Source: JBBQER01 sp052148155 (GTDB lineage Bacteria; Actinomycetota; Acidimicrobiia; IMCC26256; PALSA-610). From it: 32,214 nt of DNA. Location: assembly GCA_052148155.1 (NCBI GenBank), contig JBKQIY010000173.1, positions 1-32,214 on the forward strand. The letters run 5' to 3'. The stretch's first letter is position 1. The number at the start of each line of letters is the position of its first letter. A program made the position numbers and the translations under genes. Below, piece after piece: positions 15,337-22,430 of this stretch. The notes beneath the pieces were generated by a model. It was not told where the DNA came from, ran no database searches, and saw only the letters and a list, made by a program, of their open reading frames with translations.

Positions 15337-15585
15337 GTGGAAGCTGCTTCACGACTCACGACCAAGGGTCAGGTCACCATCCCCAAGGCCGTCCGGGATG
15401 CGTTGGGTCTAACCGAGGGCGACGCCGTTGTCTTTCGCGTCGAGGGACACCGTGCTGTTCTCGCCCGTACTGCTGACCTTCTAGAACTCGCAGGCGCCGT
15501 ATCCGTGCCGGCGGGCAAACGGGGCGTTGCCTGGGATGAAGTTCGCAGACGCACGAGGGCCGCTCGGGCATCCTCGCGCCGGTGA
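15337..15585 (+). CDS. vapB: VapB-type antitoxin (AbrB/SpoVT fold)
   Basis: An 82-residue antitoxin. The N-terminal swapped-hairpin DNA-binding domain reads RLTTKGQVTIPKAVRDALGL, then EGDAVVFRVEG, at about residues 6-38. The C-terminal tail (WDEVRRRTRAARAS) is the expected toxin-binding part. The GTG start at 15337 is supported by AAGGAG with 8-base spacing. The stop overlaps the toxin start by 4 bases (GTGA). It neutralises VapC and represses the operon. Confidence 0.92.
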   Translation: MEAASRLTTKGQVTIPKAVRDALGLTEGDAVVFRVEGHRAVLARTADLLELAGAVSVPAGKRGVAWDEVRRRTRAARASSRR

Positions 15586-15980
15586 CCGCTTTCATTGATA
15601 CGAACGTCCTCATCCGTCATCTCACGGGCGATCCACCGACTCAAGCGGCGCGAGCAACCCGCTTTCTGGCGGAAGCCGACGAGCTGCTCTTGGCGGATCT
15701 CATCGTTGCCGAGGTCGTCTACGTGCTGGAGTCGTTCTACGAAGTCGCGCGTGCCCGCGTTGCTGAATTCGTTCGAGCGATCGTCGCGTTCGACTCAGTG
15801 CGCGTGGTCGACGAAGAGCTCCTCCTCCGGGCGGTCGAGGTGTATGAGATCGAGCGTCTGGACTTCGCGGAGGCTTACCTGGTCGCCAGCGCTGAACGAT
15901 CAGGCGTTGACATCGTTGCCTCCTTCGACCGGTCCATCGACCGCGTAACGACGATCACACGGATCGAGCCCGGCCGATAA
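15582..15980 (+). CDS. vapC: VapC-type PIN-domain ribonuclease toxin
   Basis: A 132-residue PIN-domain protein, normal length for VapC. Acidic metal-binding residues are in place: the Asp in AFIDTN at the N-terminus, Glu in VAEVVYVLE, Asp in LDFAEAYLVASA, and Asp in SFDRSID near the C-terminus. It cleaves tRNA or rRNA when released from VapB. The GTG start overlaps the vapB stop, so the two are translationally coupled. It is the only cargo recognised in element 2 and probably stabilises it. Confidence 0.92.
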   Translation: MTAFIDTNVLIRHLTGDPPTQAARATRFLAEADELLLADLIVAEVVYVLESFYEVARARVAEFVRAIVAFDSVRVVDEELLLRAVEVYEIERLDFAEAYLVASAERSGVDIVASFDRSIDRVTTITRIEPGR

Positions 15981-16130
15981 GCGGCCGCACGAGCAATCGC
16001 GTAGTTTCGGTTCCAGACGGACGTGGATCGAACCGCGCAACGATAGGACTACGCCGCCAGCGACACCGTTCGGATGAGCTGAACCGCGTCGCGCCGACTG
16101 ATGAGTCCCCCTCCGGTTTCATCGTTCACT

Positions 16131-16204
16131 GGTTGTCCTTGTTTGTCCTTGGTTGTCCTTGATTGTCGTCGTTTCTCGCCCTCCCGCGGCCCAACTGCGG
16201 CCCA
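16131..16204. repeat. 10-bp and 11-bp direct repeats, candidate right end of element 2
   Basis: Four adjacent 10-base units follow KRTTGTCNTY: GGTTGTCCTT (16131), GTTTGTCCTT (16141), GGTTGTCCTT (16151) and the variant GATTGTCGTC (16161). They are followed by GCGGCCCA twice with 11-bp spacing (16186 and 16197). The spacing resembles the arm-type pairs of element 1. No copy of the tRNA-derived att core is visible nearby, so assignment as an element end is tentative. Confidence 0.5.
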
Positions 16205-16252
16205 CGATTTGGTGTGGAGCCCGGAGACTTGCCCGGCGCTTGTCGCGGCGAC

Positions 16253-17050
16253 TTACCAACCGCCCTGCAGGGGTTGGTTCGGAGTGCCTTTGAACAGTTC
16301 TTGGCTTGGCCCGGCCGTCACCTGACCTGACAGCTTCGTGACGAGATGAGGCGCGAAGACCGCGGCGTATGTCACGTTTCCTATGACGATCACCGCCAAC
16401 AGCGACAGCAGCGACGACTGGAGACGGGTCTTTGACCTCGAATCGGCCCACATGTCGATGATCGTGCGGCCATCCGGATCCGTTCGCCCGAGGAGGTAGG
16501 TGAAGACCATCATCTGCACACCCATCGCGAGCGCGTCGTATAGCGGGTACTGGTGCTTGGTGCCCTCCCATAGTGCGAGCCCCGGGATCACGCGGCCGTA
16601 GTGGAAGACGCCGAGCCGGGCTCCGATGATCGCGTTGAAGAGCAGTGCCCAGAGGCAGCCGACGATGAGGCCGACGGTCAGGAGCGTGATTGGTCTGCGC
16701 CATTCAAATCTCGCGCTCAACCGGTTCCCGAGCGCGGCGCCGATCACGGCAGGAAGGACGAAGTAGGCGATGTAGCCGGGGGGCACCGAGGCCGGCAGCC
16801 CATGCCAGGTCATGTTGATCGGCCACCAAGACGGCATGCGAGGGATGGCGGGAGGGAATTGCGCGTACATCGCCCAGTCGTAGGGAGCTTCGATCCAGCA
16901 GATCGCGACGGCTGAAATGCATACGAGGAGCAGTGGGTGCAGGCGGCCGCGACGAAGGCTCAGGTACGCGCCGATGGCGACGAACGTGAACCCACCGACG
17001 TAGGCGAAGGCGATTGATGCCGTCAGTAGTGGTGTCAGCTCATCTCTCAT
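16253..17050 (-). CDS. Spirocyclase AveC-family membrane protein, copy 2
   Basis: A 265-residue integral membrane protein with about six hydrophobic segments, for example TASIAFAYVGGFTFVAIGAY, PLLLVCISAVAICWI, YIAYFVLPAVIGAAL and SLLSLLAVIVIGNVTYAAVF. The segment ICWIEAPYDWAMYA followed by MPSWWP matches the DPIMNWAPYAVYN...WP segment of the other copy at 19300-20433, supporting shared AveC-family membership. AveC acts in spiroketal formation in avermectin synthesis; most family members have no known reaction. ATG 17050 follows the stop of a small membrane ORF by 11 bases. Probably the last gene of the minus-strand cluster. Confidence 0.75.
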   Translation of the reverse strand: MRDELTPLLTASIAFAYVGGFTFVAIGAYLSLRRGRLHPLLLVCISAVAICWIEAPYDWAMYAQFPPAIPRMPSWWPINMTWHGLPASVPPGYIAYFVLPAVIGAALGNRLSARFEWRRPITLLTVGLIVGCLWALLFNAIIGARLGVFHYGRVIPGLALWEGTKHQYPLYDALAMGVQMMVFTYLLGRTDPDGRTIIDMWADSRSKTRLQSSLLSLLAVIVIGNVTYAAVFAPHLVTKLSGQVTAGPSQELFKGTPNQPLQGGW

Positions 17051-17061
17051 TCGTCACGCTC

Positions 17062-17163
17062 TCAATGCGATCGCGGACGTGCTTCCGGGTCGTAGTGAAG
17101 CACCAGTCCGAAGATGAGAACGATGAGTCCGAACAGCGTGCCGAGCATGACGGTCGCGCCCAC
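17062..17163 (-). CDS. Small single-span membrane peptide (33 aa)
   Basis: A short frame begins at GTG 17163 with AAGGAG six bases upstream, a stronger ribosome site than that of the gene it precedes. It encodes a mostly hydrophobic span (VMLGTLFGLIVLIFGLVL) and a polar tail ending RPRSH. The TGA at 17062 lies 11 bases before the ATG of the AveC-like gene, so coupling is likely. I do not recognise a family. The good start signal and the clean membrane helix support it; lack of homology evidence keeps confidence moderate. Confidence 0.5.
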   Translation of the reverse strand: MGATVMLGTLFGLIVLIFGLVLHYDPEARPRSH

Positions 17164-17180
17164 GTCCGCTCCTTCCGATA

Positions 17181-17223
17181 CTCGAACTTAAGATTGTGAG
17201 AACGCTACTGACTTCAGTTCGAG
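17181..17223. repeat. 12-bp inverted repeat (one mismatch)
   Basis: CTCGAACTTAAG (17181-17192) pairs with CTTCAGTTCGAG (17212-17223) except at one position, across a 19-base spacer. It lies between the TetR stop and the small membrane ORF. It could be an operator for the distal genes or a terminator stem, though no T-run follows. Confidence 0.55.
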
Positions 17224-17248
17224 GGCCTATAGGTGTTGGCGAAGCCGG

Positions 17249-18517
17249 TCAGCTACGCGTCGCGGCGCCGCGTAGCAGCGTGTCGCGGGCGAGCGCGAGG
17301 GCGGATCGCGTCCCGGCGTGCAACATGTTCTCCGGGATCCAAACGAGTTCGAGGACACATTGGGCGCAGGCATCGATGGAGCCGTGCGGAAGTCGGATGT
17401 CTCCCGCCCGTGCACCCTCGCGCAGTAGCGCCTTGATCTCGCGCAGCCGCGTTTTGAATGACCAGCCGAGCTCGGCCGCGGGCGGGGATTCGAGGACCCA
17501 ACCGAGCTGGATCCGAAACTCCTCACTGTGTCGATCGAGCGTGTTGATATTGACCCACGTGAGCGCGTCGAGTTTCTCAACGGTTGTCGCGTGCGCGTCG
17601 AGCACCGCTTCCCAACTCGCGGTGACGGTGGCGGCAAACGGCTGCATGACCGACACCAGCAGCTCTTCCTTCGACCCGACCAACCGGTAGACACTCCCGG
17701 TGCTGACCCCTGCGGTGGCCGCGATGTCGCGGATCGTCGTCCCTTCGTAGCCCCGGCGGCCGAACTCGCGCCGTGCGGCTGCGCGCAGCACTGCACCACG
17801 ATCGTCCGCGTCTGTGCGCTCTGTCGGCCATCGCGCGATCACGTGCTGCGCCGCCTTGAACGCGCGGGAGCGGTCGAGGGTTGCGTCTTTGGGTCGCTGT
17901 TCGGCCAACCCGTCGAGTAACAGGCGAGCGGCGATTATTGGCATCTGGCTGTATCCGCGGCTGCCGTGGAACATGCCGGCGCCGAGGTCGAGCATGCTCT
18001 GGCACAGCCGCTCCGCGAGGCTTGTAGCGTCGACGTCGGCGCGCAAGGCACCAGCCGCTCGCGCTGCCCGAAGCGTTTCGAGCATGGCATCGACGATGGC
18101 GGGTGGTGCGACGCTTGCCGATCGGACGAGTTCGTCGCCGGTGCTCGTCGGGCGGTCATACATCGTTAGGAACAACGCGGCGCGATGACGAATCGCGCAC
18201 TGCGCGATCGCGGTTGACAGATTGACGATGTCGTCGTCGGCGGGCGTGGAGCGCGGCGGGCGCGGCCGGTCGGTCGTCGTCGTCGTCGTCGCCAGGGCAT
18301 TGATCTCGGCTTCGTACCGCTCGACCAGCTCAACGACGATGGCGTCGCGCGACGCGAAGTGGTGGTACAGGCTGCCGGGGAGGATGCTGCATGCGTCGGC
18401 GATTTCCTTCAGGGAGGTGCGCACACCTGACCGCGCGAAGACCAGGGCCGCGGTGTCGAGGATCTCGTCGCGCCGCGTCCAATCAGCCGATGTGGGGTTG
18501 AGCGCCGCAGTGGTCAT
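17249..18517 (-). CDS. Single-chain double TetR regulator
   Basis: A 422-residue protein containing two complete TetR repressor units in one chain. The first helix-turn-helix is at about residues 14-58 (RDEILDTAALVFARSG, then TSLKEIADACSI and GSLYHHFASRDAI). The second is at about 240-287 (GAVLRAAARREFGRRGYEGT, then IRDIAATAGVSTGSVYRLVG). Ordinary TetR proteins are about 200 residues and dimerise; this length fits a fused pseudo-dimer with two different DNA-reading heads. A run of six Thr codons (near 18280) lies in the first ligand domain. ATG 18517 is 10 bp after the SDR stop, so it is co-transcribed with the pathway genes and probably regulates them. Confidence 0.9.
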   Translation of the reverse strand: MTTAALNPTSADWTRRDEILDTAALVFARSGVRTSLKEIADACSILPGSLYHHFASRDAIVVELVERYEAEINALATTTTTTDRPRPPRSTPADDDIVNLSTAIAQCAIRHRAALFLTMYDRPTSTGDELVRSASVAPPAIVDAMLETLRAARAAGALRADVDATSLAERLCQSMLDLGAGMFHGSRGYSQMPIIAARLLLDGLAEQRPKDATLDRSRAFKAAQHVIARWPTERTDADDRGAVLRAAARREFGRRGYEGTTIRDIAATAGVSTGSVYRLVGSKEELLVSVMQPFAATVTASWEAVLDAHATTVEKLDALTWVNINTLDRHSEEFRIQLGWVLESPPAAELGWSFKTRLREIKALLREGARAGDIRLPHGSIDACAQCVLELVWIPENMLHAGTRSALALARDTLLRGAATRS

Positions 18518-18527
18518 CGGCCCGAGA

Positions 18528-19289
18528 TTACGGGTTGAGCTGCCCGGTCGGGCGAGCGACGATCTCGTTGATACAGACCCCCTCGGGCAGTCCGATCATG
18601 AAGGCGATGGCTTCGCCCAGCACGTCGGGGGAACCGGGGCCGGTGCCCGGCACAAATAACGGCGTGTCGCTCGCGGGTACCTCCCCGTCGATCACGATGC
18701 CGTCGAGTGTGAGCCCTTCCGTTTCGAACATGCCCGGCATCACCAGACTCACGTTCACGCCTGCGGGCGCCAGCTCAACGCGCAGGGAGTCGAATGCGGC
18801 GCGCAGGCCGCGTTTCGTCGCCGCGTACGCGCCGACGCCGGGCATCGGCGTAATCGCACCGGTGGACCCGACGAGTACGACGTCACGACGGCCCACCCCG
18901 GGAAAGTGTTTCATGGCGTAGCGCACGGTCGCGAGCGGAGCTACGAGGTTGAGATCTATCAGCTCGCGCCAGCGCTCGGGCGAGCCCGTCGTGAGCGTTC
19001 CCACCATGCTCCGGCCTGCGACTGCGACGAGTCCGTCGAGTCCGCCGAGCGCGCCTGCTCCTTCGTCGATGGCGGCGACGAGCGCCTCGTCGTCGGTGAC
19101 ATCCGCGCGGACACTGACCGCTTGGGTGCCGAGTTCGTCGGCGAGTTCATCGAGTCGTTCCTTGCGCCGGGCGAGCATCGCGACCGAGCCGCCACAGCCG
19201 ACGATCGCGCGGCATGTCGCCGCGCCGATGCCGCTCGAAGCACCGGTCACGAGCACGCGCCGGCCGGCGAGGTCGACGCTTACTCCCAC
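18528..19289 (-). CDS. Short-chain dehydrogenase/reductase (SDR)
   Basis: A 253-residue classical SDR that interconverts an alcohol and a ketone or aldehyde with NAD(P). The cofactor motif TGASSGIG is at about residues 15-22. The catalytic Ser is in LVGSTGAI, and the Tyr/Lys pair is YAATK. The usual NNAG motif is replaced by VAVAGRS. The GTG start at 19289 gives a normal N-terminus. It lies 10 bp downstream of the AveC-like gene and 10 bp upstream of the TetR gene. A role in oxidising a hydroxyl made by the nearby P450s is a reasonable inference. Confidence 0.92.
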   Translation of the reverse strand: MGVSVDLAGRRVLVTGASSGIGAATCRAIVGCGGSVAMLARRKERLDELADELGTQAVSVRADVTDDEALVAAIDEGAGALGGLDGLVAVAGRSMVGTLTTGSPERWRELIDLNLVAPLATVRYAMKHFPGVGRRDVVLVGSTGAITPMPGVGAYAATKRGLRAAFDSLRVELAPAGVNVSLVMPGMFETEGLTLDGIVIDGEVPASDTPLFVPGTGPGSPDVLGEAIAFMIGLPEGVCINEIVARPTGQLNP

Positions 19290-19299
19290 GGCGTGCCCG

Positions 19300-20433
19300 T
19301 CATCGATGGGTGGGGGCGCAGCGGCCGCCGTTCGCCGGTGCGCTCACGTCGGGCCGTCCTGACTGGGCCGATTCCCATCCGCTCCAGATTCCGGGAAAGT
19401 ACGGACCGGGTTGCCCGGCTTTTTCGTAGAAGCCTTGCGGGTCGTAGACCTTGGCCTCCGGGTATGGCCACGGGCACGCGACGGACGTCGCTGCTCTCGT
19501 CCAACGGATGGTCGCGAACATGAGGCCATACCCGAGATACGCGACGTTGAGAATCGCGAACATGACCAGGAACGTCGCGAGCGCGGGACGTTCCCGGAGG
19601 ATGCGCGTCTGCTGCGCCAGTTTCTCGGCCACGCTGCGGCCGGTGTCGTCGCGGTATACGAGTACACCGGCGGGAATCATGACCAACGTGACGCCGACCG
19701 ATTCCCACAACAGCGGAAACTGGTACGGCTTACCGACGAAGATCGACCCGAACGGCATGACGTGGGAATAGATGTACAGCTGCGTGCGGACGAGGAAGAT
19801 CTCGAGCATCGCGTCGAAGACGAACCCGATCACCAAGATCAATCCCGCGAGACTGATGAGTGGGTGCCGCCACACGAAGGAGTCGACTGCTCGCCGCTGC
19901 TGCCAGTGGCGCAGCGCCCATATCGCGACGAAGAACGGCCCGAAGTAGAACGTCGCGTAGCCGACGACGATCAGCGGTTCGACCGTCGGCGACAGCGAAA
20001 CGAGCGGCCACGTCTCGGGCCAGTGCCAAAGCTGGGGGTTGTAAACCGCGTACGGCGCCCAGTTCATGATCGGGTCGAGCCACACGATCGCGGTGACCGC
20101 CAACGTCATCAGCAGGTACGGATGGCGCGGATGGCGCCGCCACAGCACCGCGAATACCACGACGAGGATGACCATCATCACGACGGTCCCGATCTCCATC
20201 TTGGGGATCCAGTTCGGATCGCCGAAGAGGGGGCTTACCGGCCGCGGGGCGCCGGTCACGCCCGGGTTCTTGATGCGATCGGCGACCGCTCCGTGACGCA
20301 GGTTGTGAGCCGCCGCGACGATCGCCAGGAACAGGCCGCATCCGAGCAACGCCCACGCGACGGTCGTCCGGGTCGACGGGCGGCGCGGCGCTTCAGGTTC
20401 GACCGTGGTCGGGCGAGCCAACAGTTGCGTCAA
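19300..20433 (-). CDS. Spirocyclase AveC-family membrane protein, copy 1
   Basis: A 377-residue protein with about seven membrane segments, including VAWALLGCGLFLAIVAAAH, GTVVMMVILVVVFAVLW, LIVVGYATFYFGPFFVAIWA, ISLAGLILVIGFVFDAMLEI and ATFLVMFAILNVAYLGYGL. The motif WLDPIMNWAPYAVYN near the third segment and the long C-terminal tail rich in Pro, Tyr and Trp (PYPEAKVYDPQGFYEKAGQP) are typical of this actinobacterial family. It is longer than copy 2 because of the N-terminal extension and C-terminal tail. The TTG start at 20433 lies 7 bp after the upstream stop. The only known chemistry in the family is AveC's role in avermectin spiroketal formation. Confidence 0.8.
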   Translation of the reverse strand: MTQLLARPTTVEPEAPRRPSTRTTVAWALLGCGLFLAIVAAAHNLRHGAVADRIKNPGVTGAPRPVSPLFGDPNWIPKMEIGTVVMMVILVVVFAVLWRRHPRHPYLLMTLAVTAIVWLDPIMNWAPYAVYNPQLWHWPETWPLVSLSPTVEPLIVVGYATFYFGPFFVAIWALRHWQQRRAVDSFVWRHPLISLAGLILVIGFVFDAMLEIFLVRTQLYIYSHVMPFGSIFVGKPYQFPLLWESVGVTLVMIPAGVLVYRDDTGRSVAEKLAQQTRILRERPALATFLVMFAILNVAYLGYGLMFATIRWTRAATSVACPWPYPEAKVYDPQGFYEKAGQPGPYFPGIWSGWESAQSGRPDVSAPANGGRCAPTHR

Positions 20434-20440
20434 GGCGGTG

Positions 20441-21553
20441 TCAGTCCTGACCGAAGCGCTCGACGAGGTGCGACGTGGTGCCGTCGGGATCGAGCCGGCG
20501 CGCCACGAGATAGCCCGCGCCCATCCAACCTCGGCGAGTCCACTTCCCGAACGACAGGCGCGTCCCGGGTGCGCCGCCCGCGGCCGGAACCATCTTCACG
20601 CGTTCGAGTGCCTCCTTGACTCCTCGCGGCGTCAGCGGGTGGGCGTCGGCGAATGCGTGCAACAGCACCGTCGCGAAGTCGCGGTTCATGACAGGCACGC
20701 AATACTCGGGTCGCCTTCCGTACCGGGCCTCGTACTCGTCGAGGAACCGCTGCCCGACGGGGTTGCCTTCGTCGTATTGGTCGAGACCGGTCCAGCCGAC
20801 GATTGCGTTCCACATGATCGGGTTAATCCACGCGTTCTGGAACGCGGTGCCCATGTAGCGCGGCGGATCCCAGTTCAACTCCTCGAGCACGGGATTGACG
20901 AAAACGATGCCGAAACCGAACCCGCAATGCACGAGCGCGTCGGGCTTCGCGTCGTACAGCTTGCGGACCGCGGCGCTGATGTCTTGCGCGGTCTGTGGAA
21001 TCGTCTCTTCGGCGACGATACGCAGTCCCTGGGTCTTGCAGGCTTTGCGGAAATTGCGAATGTACGACTCGCCCACCAGCGACTGCTCCGCGAGCACCCC
21101 GACCTCGGAGTGTCCGGCCTTCGCAATGAGGTGCGCCCAGAAGATCGGTTCGTCGGACATCGACCCCTGGGGCAGCGAGAACGTCCACTCCCCGAGCCAG
21201 TCGTCGGTCCCAGTCATGCTCAGCGCGGGCACGCGGAACCGTTCCTCGATCGCCTCGCGCGTCGGGACACAGTTGTCGGTGATTGCCGGACCGAAGATCG
21301 CGAGACAGCCCTCGTCGACGAGTTCGCCATACGCATCGATGACGGCCTTGATCGTGCCTTTCGGGAGGCCTTCGACCTCACGGAACAGGATTTCGACGGG
21401 CCGGTCGATAAGACCCTGCTGCAAGCCCTGCTCGAACACGAGCTCGAACGACTGCCGCAGGTCGTCTTTCATCTCCTGCGGATAGGCCTCGGGGAGCTTG
21501 AAGTCGAAGAGATAGCCCAGCTTGATCGGCTCGGCGCTGCTCTCGTACGCCAC
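20441..21553 (-). CDS. Periplasmic-binding-protein-fold protein lacking a signal peptide
   Basis: A 370-residue member of the branched-chain amino acid/amide substrate-binding family (Peripla_BP_6). It opens directly with the first fold strand (IKLGYLFDF) and continues with the family pattern FGPAITDNCVPTREAIEERF, HSEVGVLAEQSLVGESYIRN and PDALVHCGFGFGIVFVNPVL. GTG at 21553 is well supported by AGGAGG five bases upstream, and nothing between it and the first strand could be a signal peptide or lipobox. The product should therefore stay in the cytoplasm, unlike the lipoprotein homologue at 29318. It may act as a ligand sensor or carrier for the pathway; no permease genes are near. A candidate operator lies just upstream. 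Confidence 0.85.
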   Translation of the reverse strand: MAYESSAEPIKLGYLFDFKLPEAYPQEMKDDLRQSFELVFEQGLQQGLIDRPVEILFREVEGLPKGTIKAVIDAYGELVDEGCLAIFGPAITDNCVPTREAIEERFRVPALSMTGTDDWLGEWTFSLPQGSMSDEPIFWAHLIAKAGHSEVGVLAEQSLVGESYIRNFRKACKTQGLRIVAEETIPQTAQDISAAVRKLYDAKPDALVHCGFGFGIVFVNPVLEELNWDPPRYMGTAFQNAWINPIMWNAIVGWTGLDQYDEGNPVGQRFLDEYEARYGRRPEYCVPVMNRDFATVLLHAFADAHPLTPRGVKEALERVKMVPAAGGAPGTRLSFGKWTRRGWMGAGYLVARRLDPDGTTSHLVERFGQD

Positions 21554-21573
21554 GGAGTCCTCCTGGCCGGTGA

Positions 21574-21593
21574 GAACCTGACATTTGTTCCGG
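21574..21593. promoter_or_regulatory. Candidate shared operator, copy C
   Basis: GAACCTGACATTTGTTCCGG matches copy B at 15 of 20 positions, including CATTYGTTCCGG. It lies about 20 bp ahead of the GTG start at 21553, between the ATPase and substrate-binding-protein genes. See the copies at 24174 and 27013. Confidence 0.55.
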
Positions 21594-21632
21594 ACCCTAC
21601 TGACGGGGTCCCGGGGCGTCAACGAGACGACT

Positions 21633-22430
21633 TCACGAAGCTTCACCGCCGAAATACGTGTCGATCATTTCGAACAAGCCCGCGGTCACGCCGGGATCGT
21701 CGGTCAAGGGACCCGCGACTGCGGCGCGCGCCGCGTCGCGCAGGCCGAGACCCTCGGCGACCAGTCGTCCCGCGGCGACGAGCACGCGCGTCGACGCCAC
21801 TTCCCGAAGCCCTGCGGTCTCGAGCCGCCGGATTGCGTGCCCGAGTTGCACGAGCTGCGCAGCCGTGGCGGGCTCGACGCCCGACTCGTGCGCGACGATC
21901 TTCTCCTCCACCTCCCTGGGCGGGAAATCGAACTCGATGGCCACCATTCGCTGGCGCGTCGAGTCCTTGAGGTCCTTGAGCACGCTTTGATATCCGGGGT
22001 TGTATGACACGACCAAGCAAAAGCCTCGGGCCGCGTCGAGCGTGATACCTAAGCGCTCGATCGGCAGCTGGCGACGATGATCGGCCAGCGGGTGCAGCAC
22101 GACCGTCGTGTCCTGACGGGCCTCGACAATCTCGTCGAGGTAACAGATCGCGCCTTCGCGCACGGCGCGCGTGAGTGGCCCGTCGACCCAGCCCGTGTCG
22201 CCGCCGTGGATCAGATGGCGGCCGACGAGGTCGGCGGTCGTCAGATCGTCGTGACACGCCACGGTAATGAGCGACCGTTCGAGGTCGTAGGCCATCGCCT
22301 CGACGAATCTGGTCTTCCCGCAGCCGGTCGGCCCCTTGAGCAGCACCGCCAATCCCTGGCGGAACGCGGCGGTGAACACCTGCTCCTCGTTCCCGACCGG
22401 GACGTAGTACGGCCGCGCGGCTCGCGTCAT
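21633..22430 (-). CDS. MoxR-type AAA+ ATPase, CbbQ/NirQ/NorQ subfamily
   Basis: A 265-residue AAA+ ATPase of the type that works with a VWA protein to remodel or activate a target metalloenzyme. Walker A is GPTGCGKT (33-40), Walker B ICYLDEI (about 95-101), and sensor-region SYNPGYQS follows at about 160. The C-terminal segment REVASTRVLVAAGRL is the lid found in NorQ/CbbQ proteins. Its ATG overlaps the stop of the NorD-like gene by four bases, so the two subunits are coupled. Known partners of this subfamily are NO reductase and Rubisco, and related pairs serve CO dehydrogenase; none is encoded here. Confidence 0.93.
   Translation of the reverse strand: MTRAARPYYVPVGNEEQVFTAAFRQGLAVLLKGPTGCGKTRFVEAMAYDLERSLITVACHDDLTTADLVGRHLIHGGDTGWVDGPLTRAVREGAICYLDEIVEARQDTTVVLHPLADHRRQLPIERLGITLDAARGFCLVVSYNPGYQSVLKDLKDSTRQRMVAIEFDFPPREVEEKIVAHESGVEPATAAQLVQLGHAIRRLETAGLREVASTRVLVAAGRLVAEGLGLRDAARAAVAGPLTDDPGVTAGLFEMIDTYFGGEAS

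Noticed and set aside
16205..16240. Possible inverted remnant of the tRNA 3' end (GTGGAG ... GACTTG ... CCC)
   Set aside because: Needs gaps and has the wrong orientation for a direct att repeat; likely chance.
18270..18296. Trinucleotide run GTC encoding a Thr tract in the double TetR
   Set aside because: A short in-frame microsatellite; it may vary in length but shows no sign of a switch.
19411..21970. Long plus-strand frames (402 and 521 codons) opposite the AveC-like, binding-protein and ATPase genes
   Set aside because: Shadow frames; the minus strand carries complete recognisable proteins with matching start signals.
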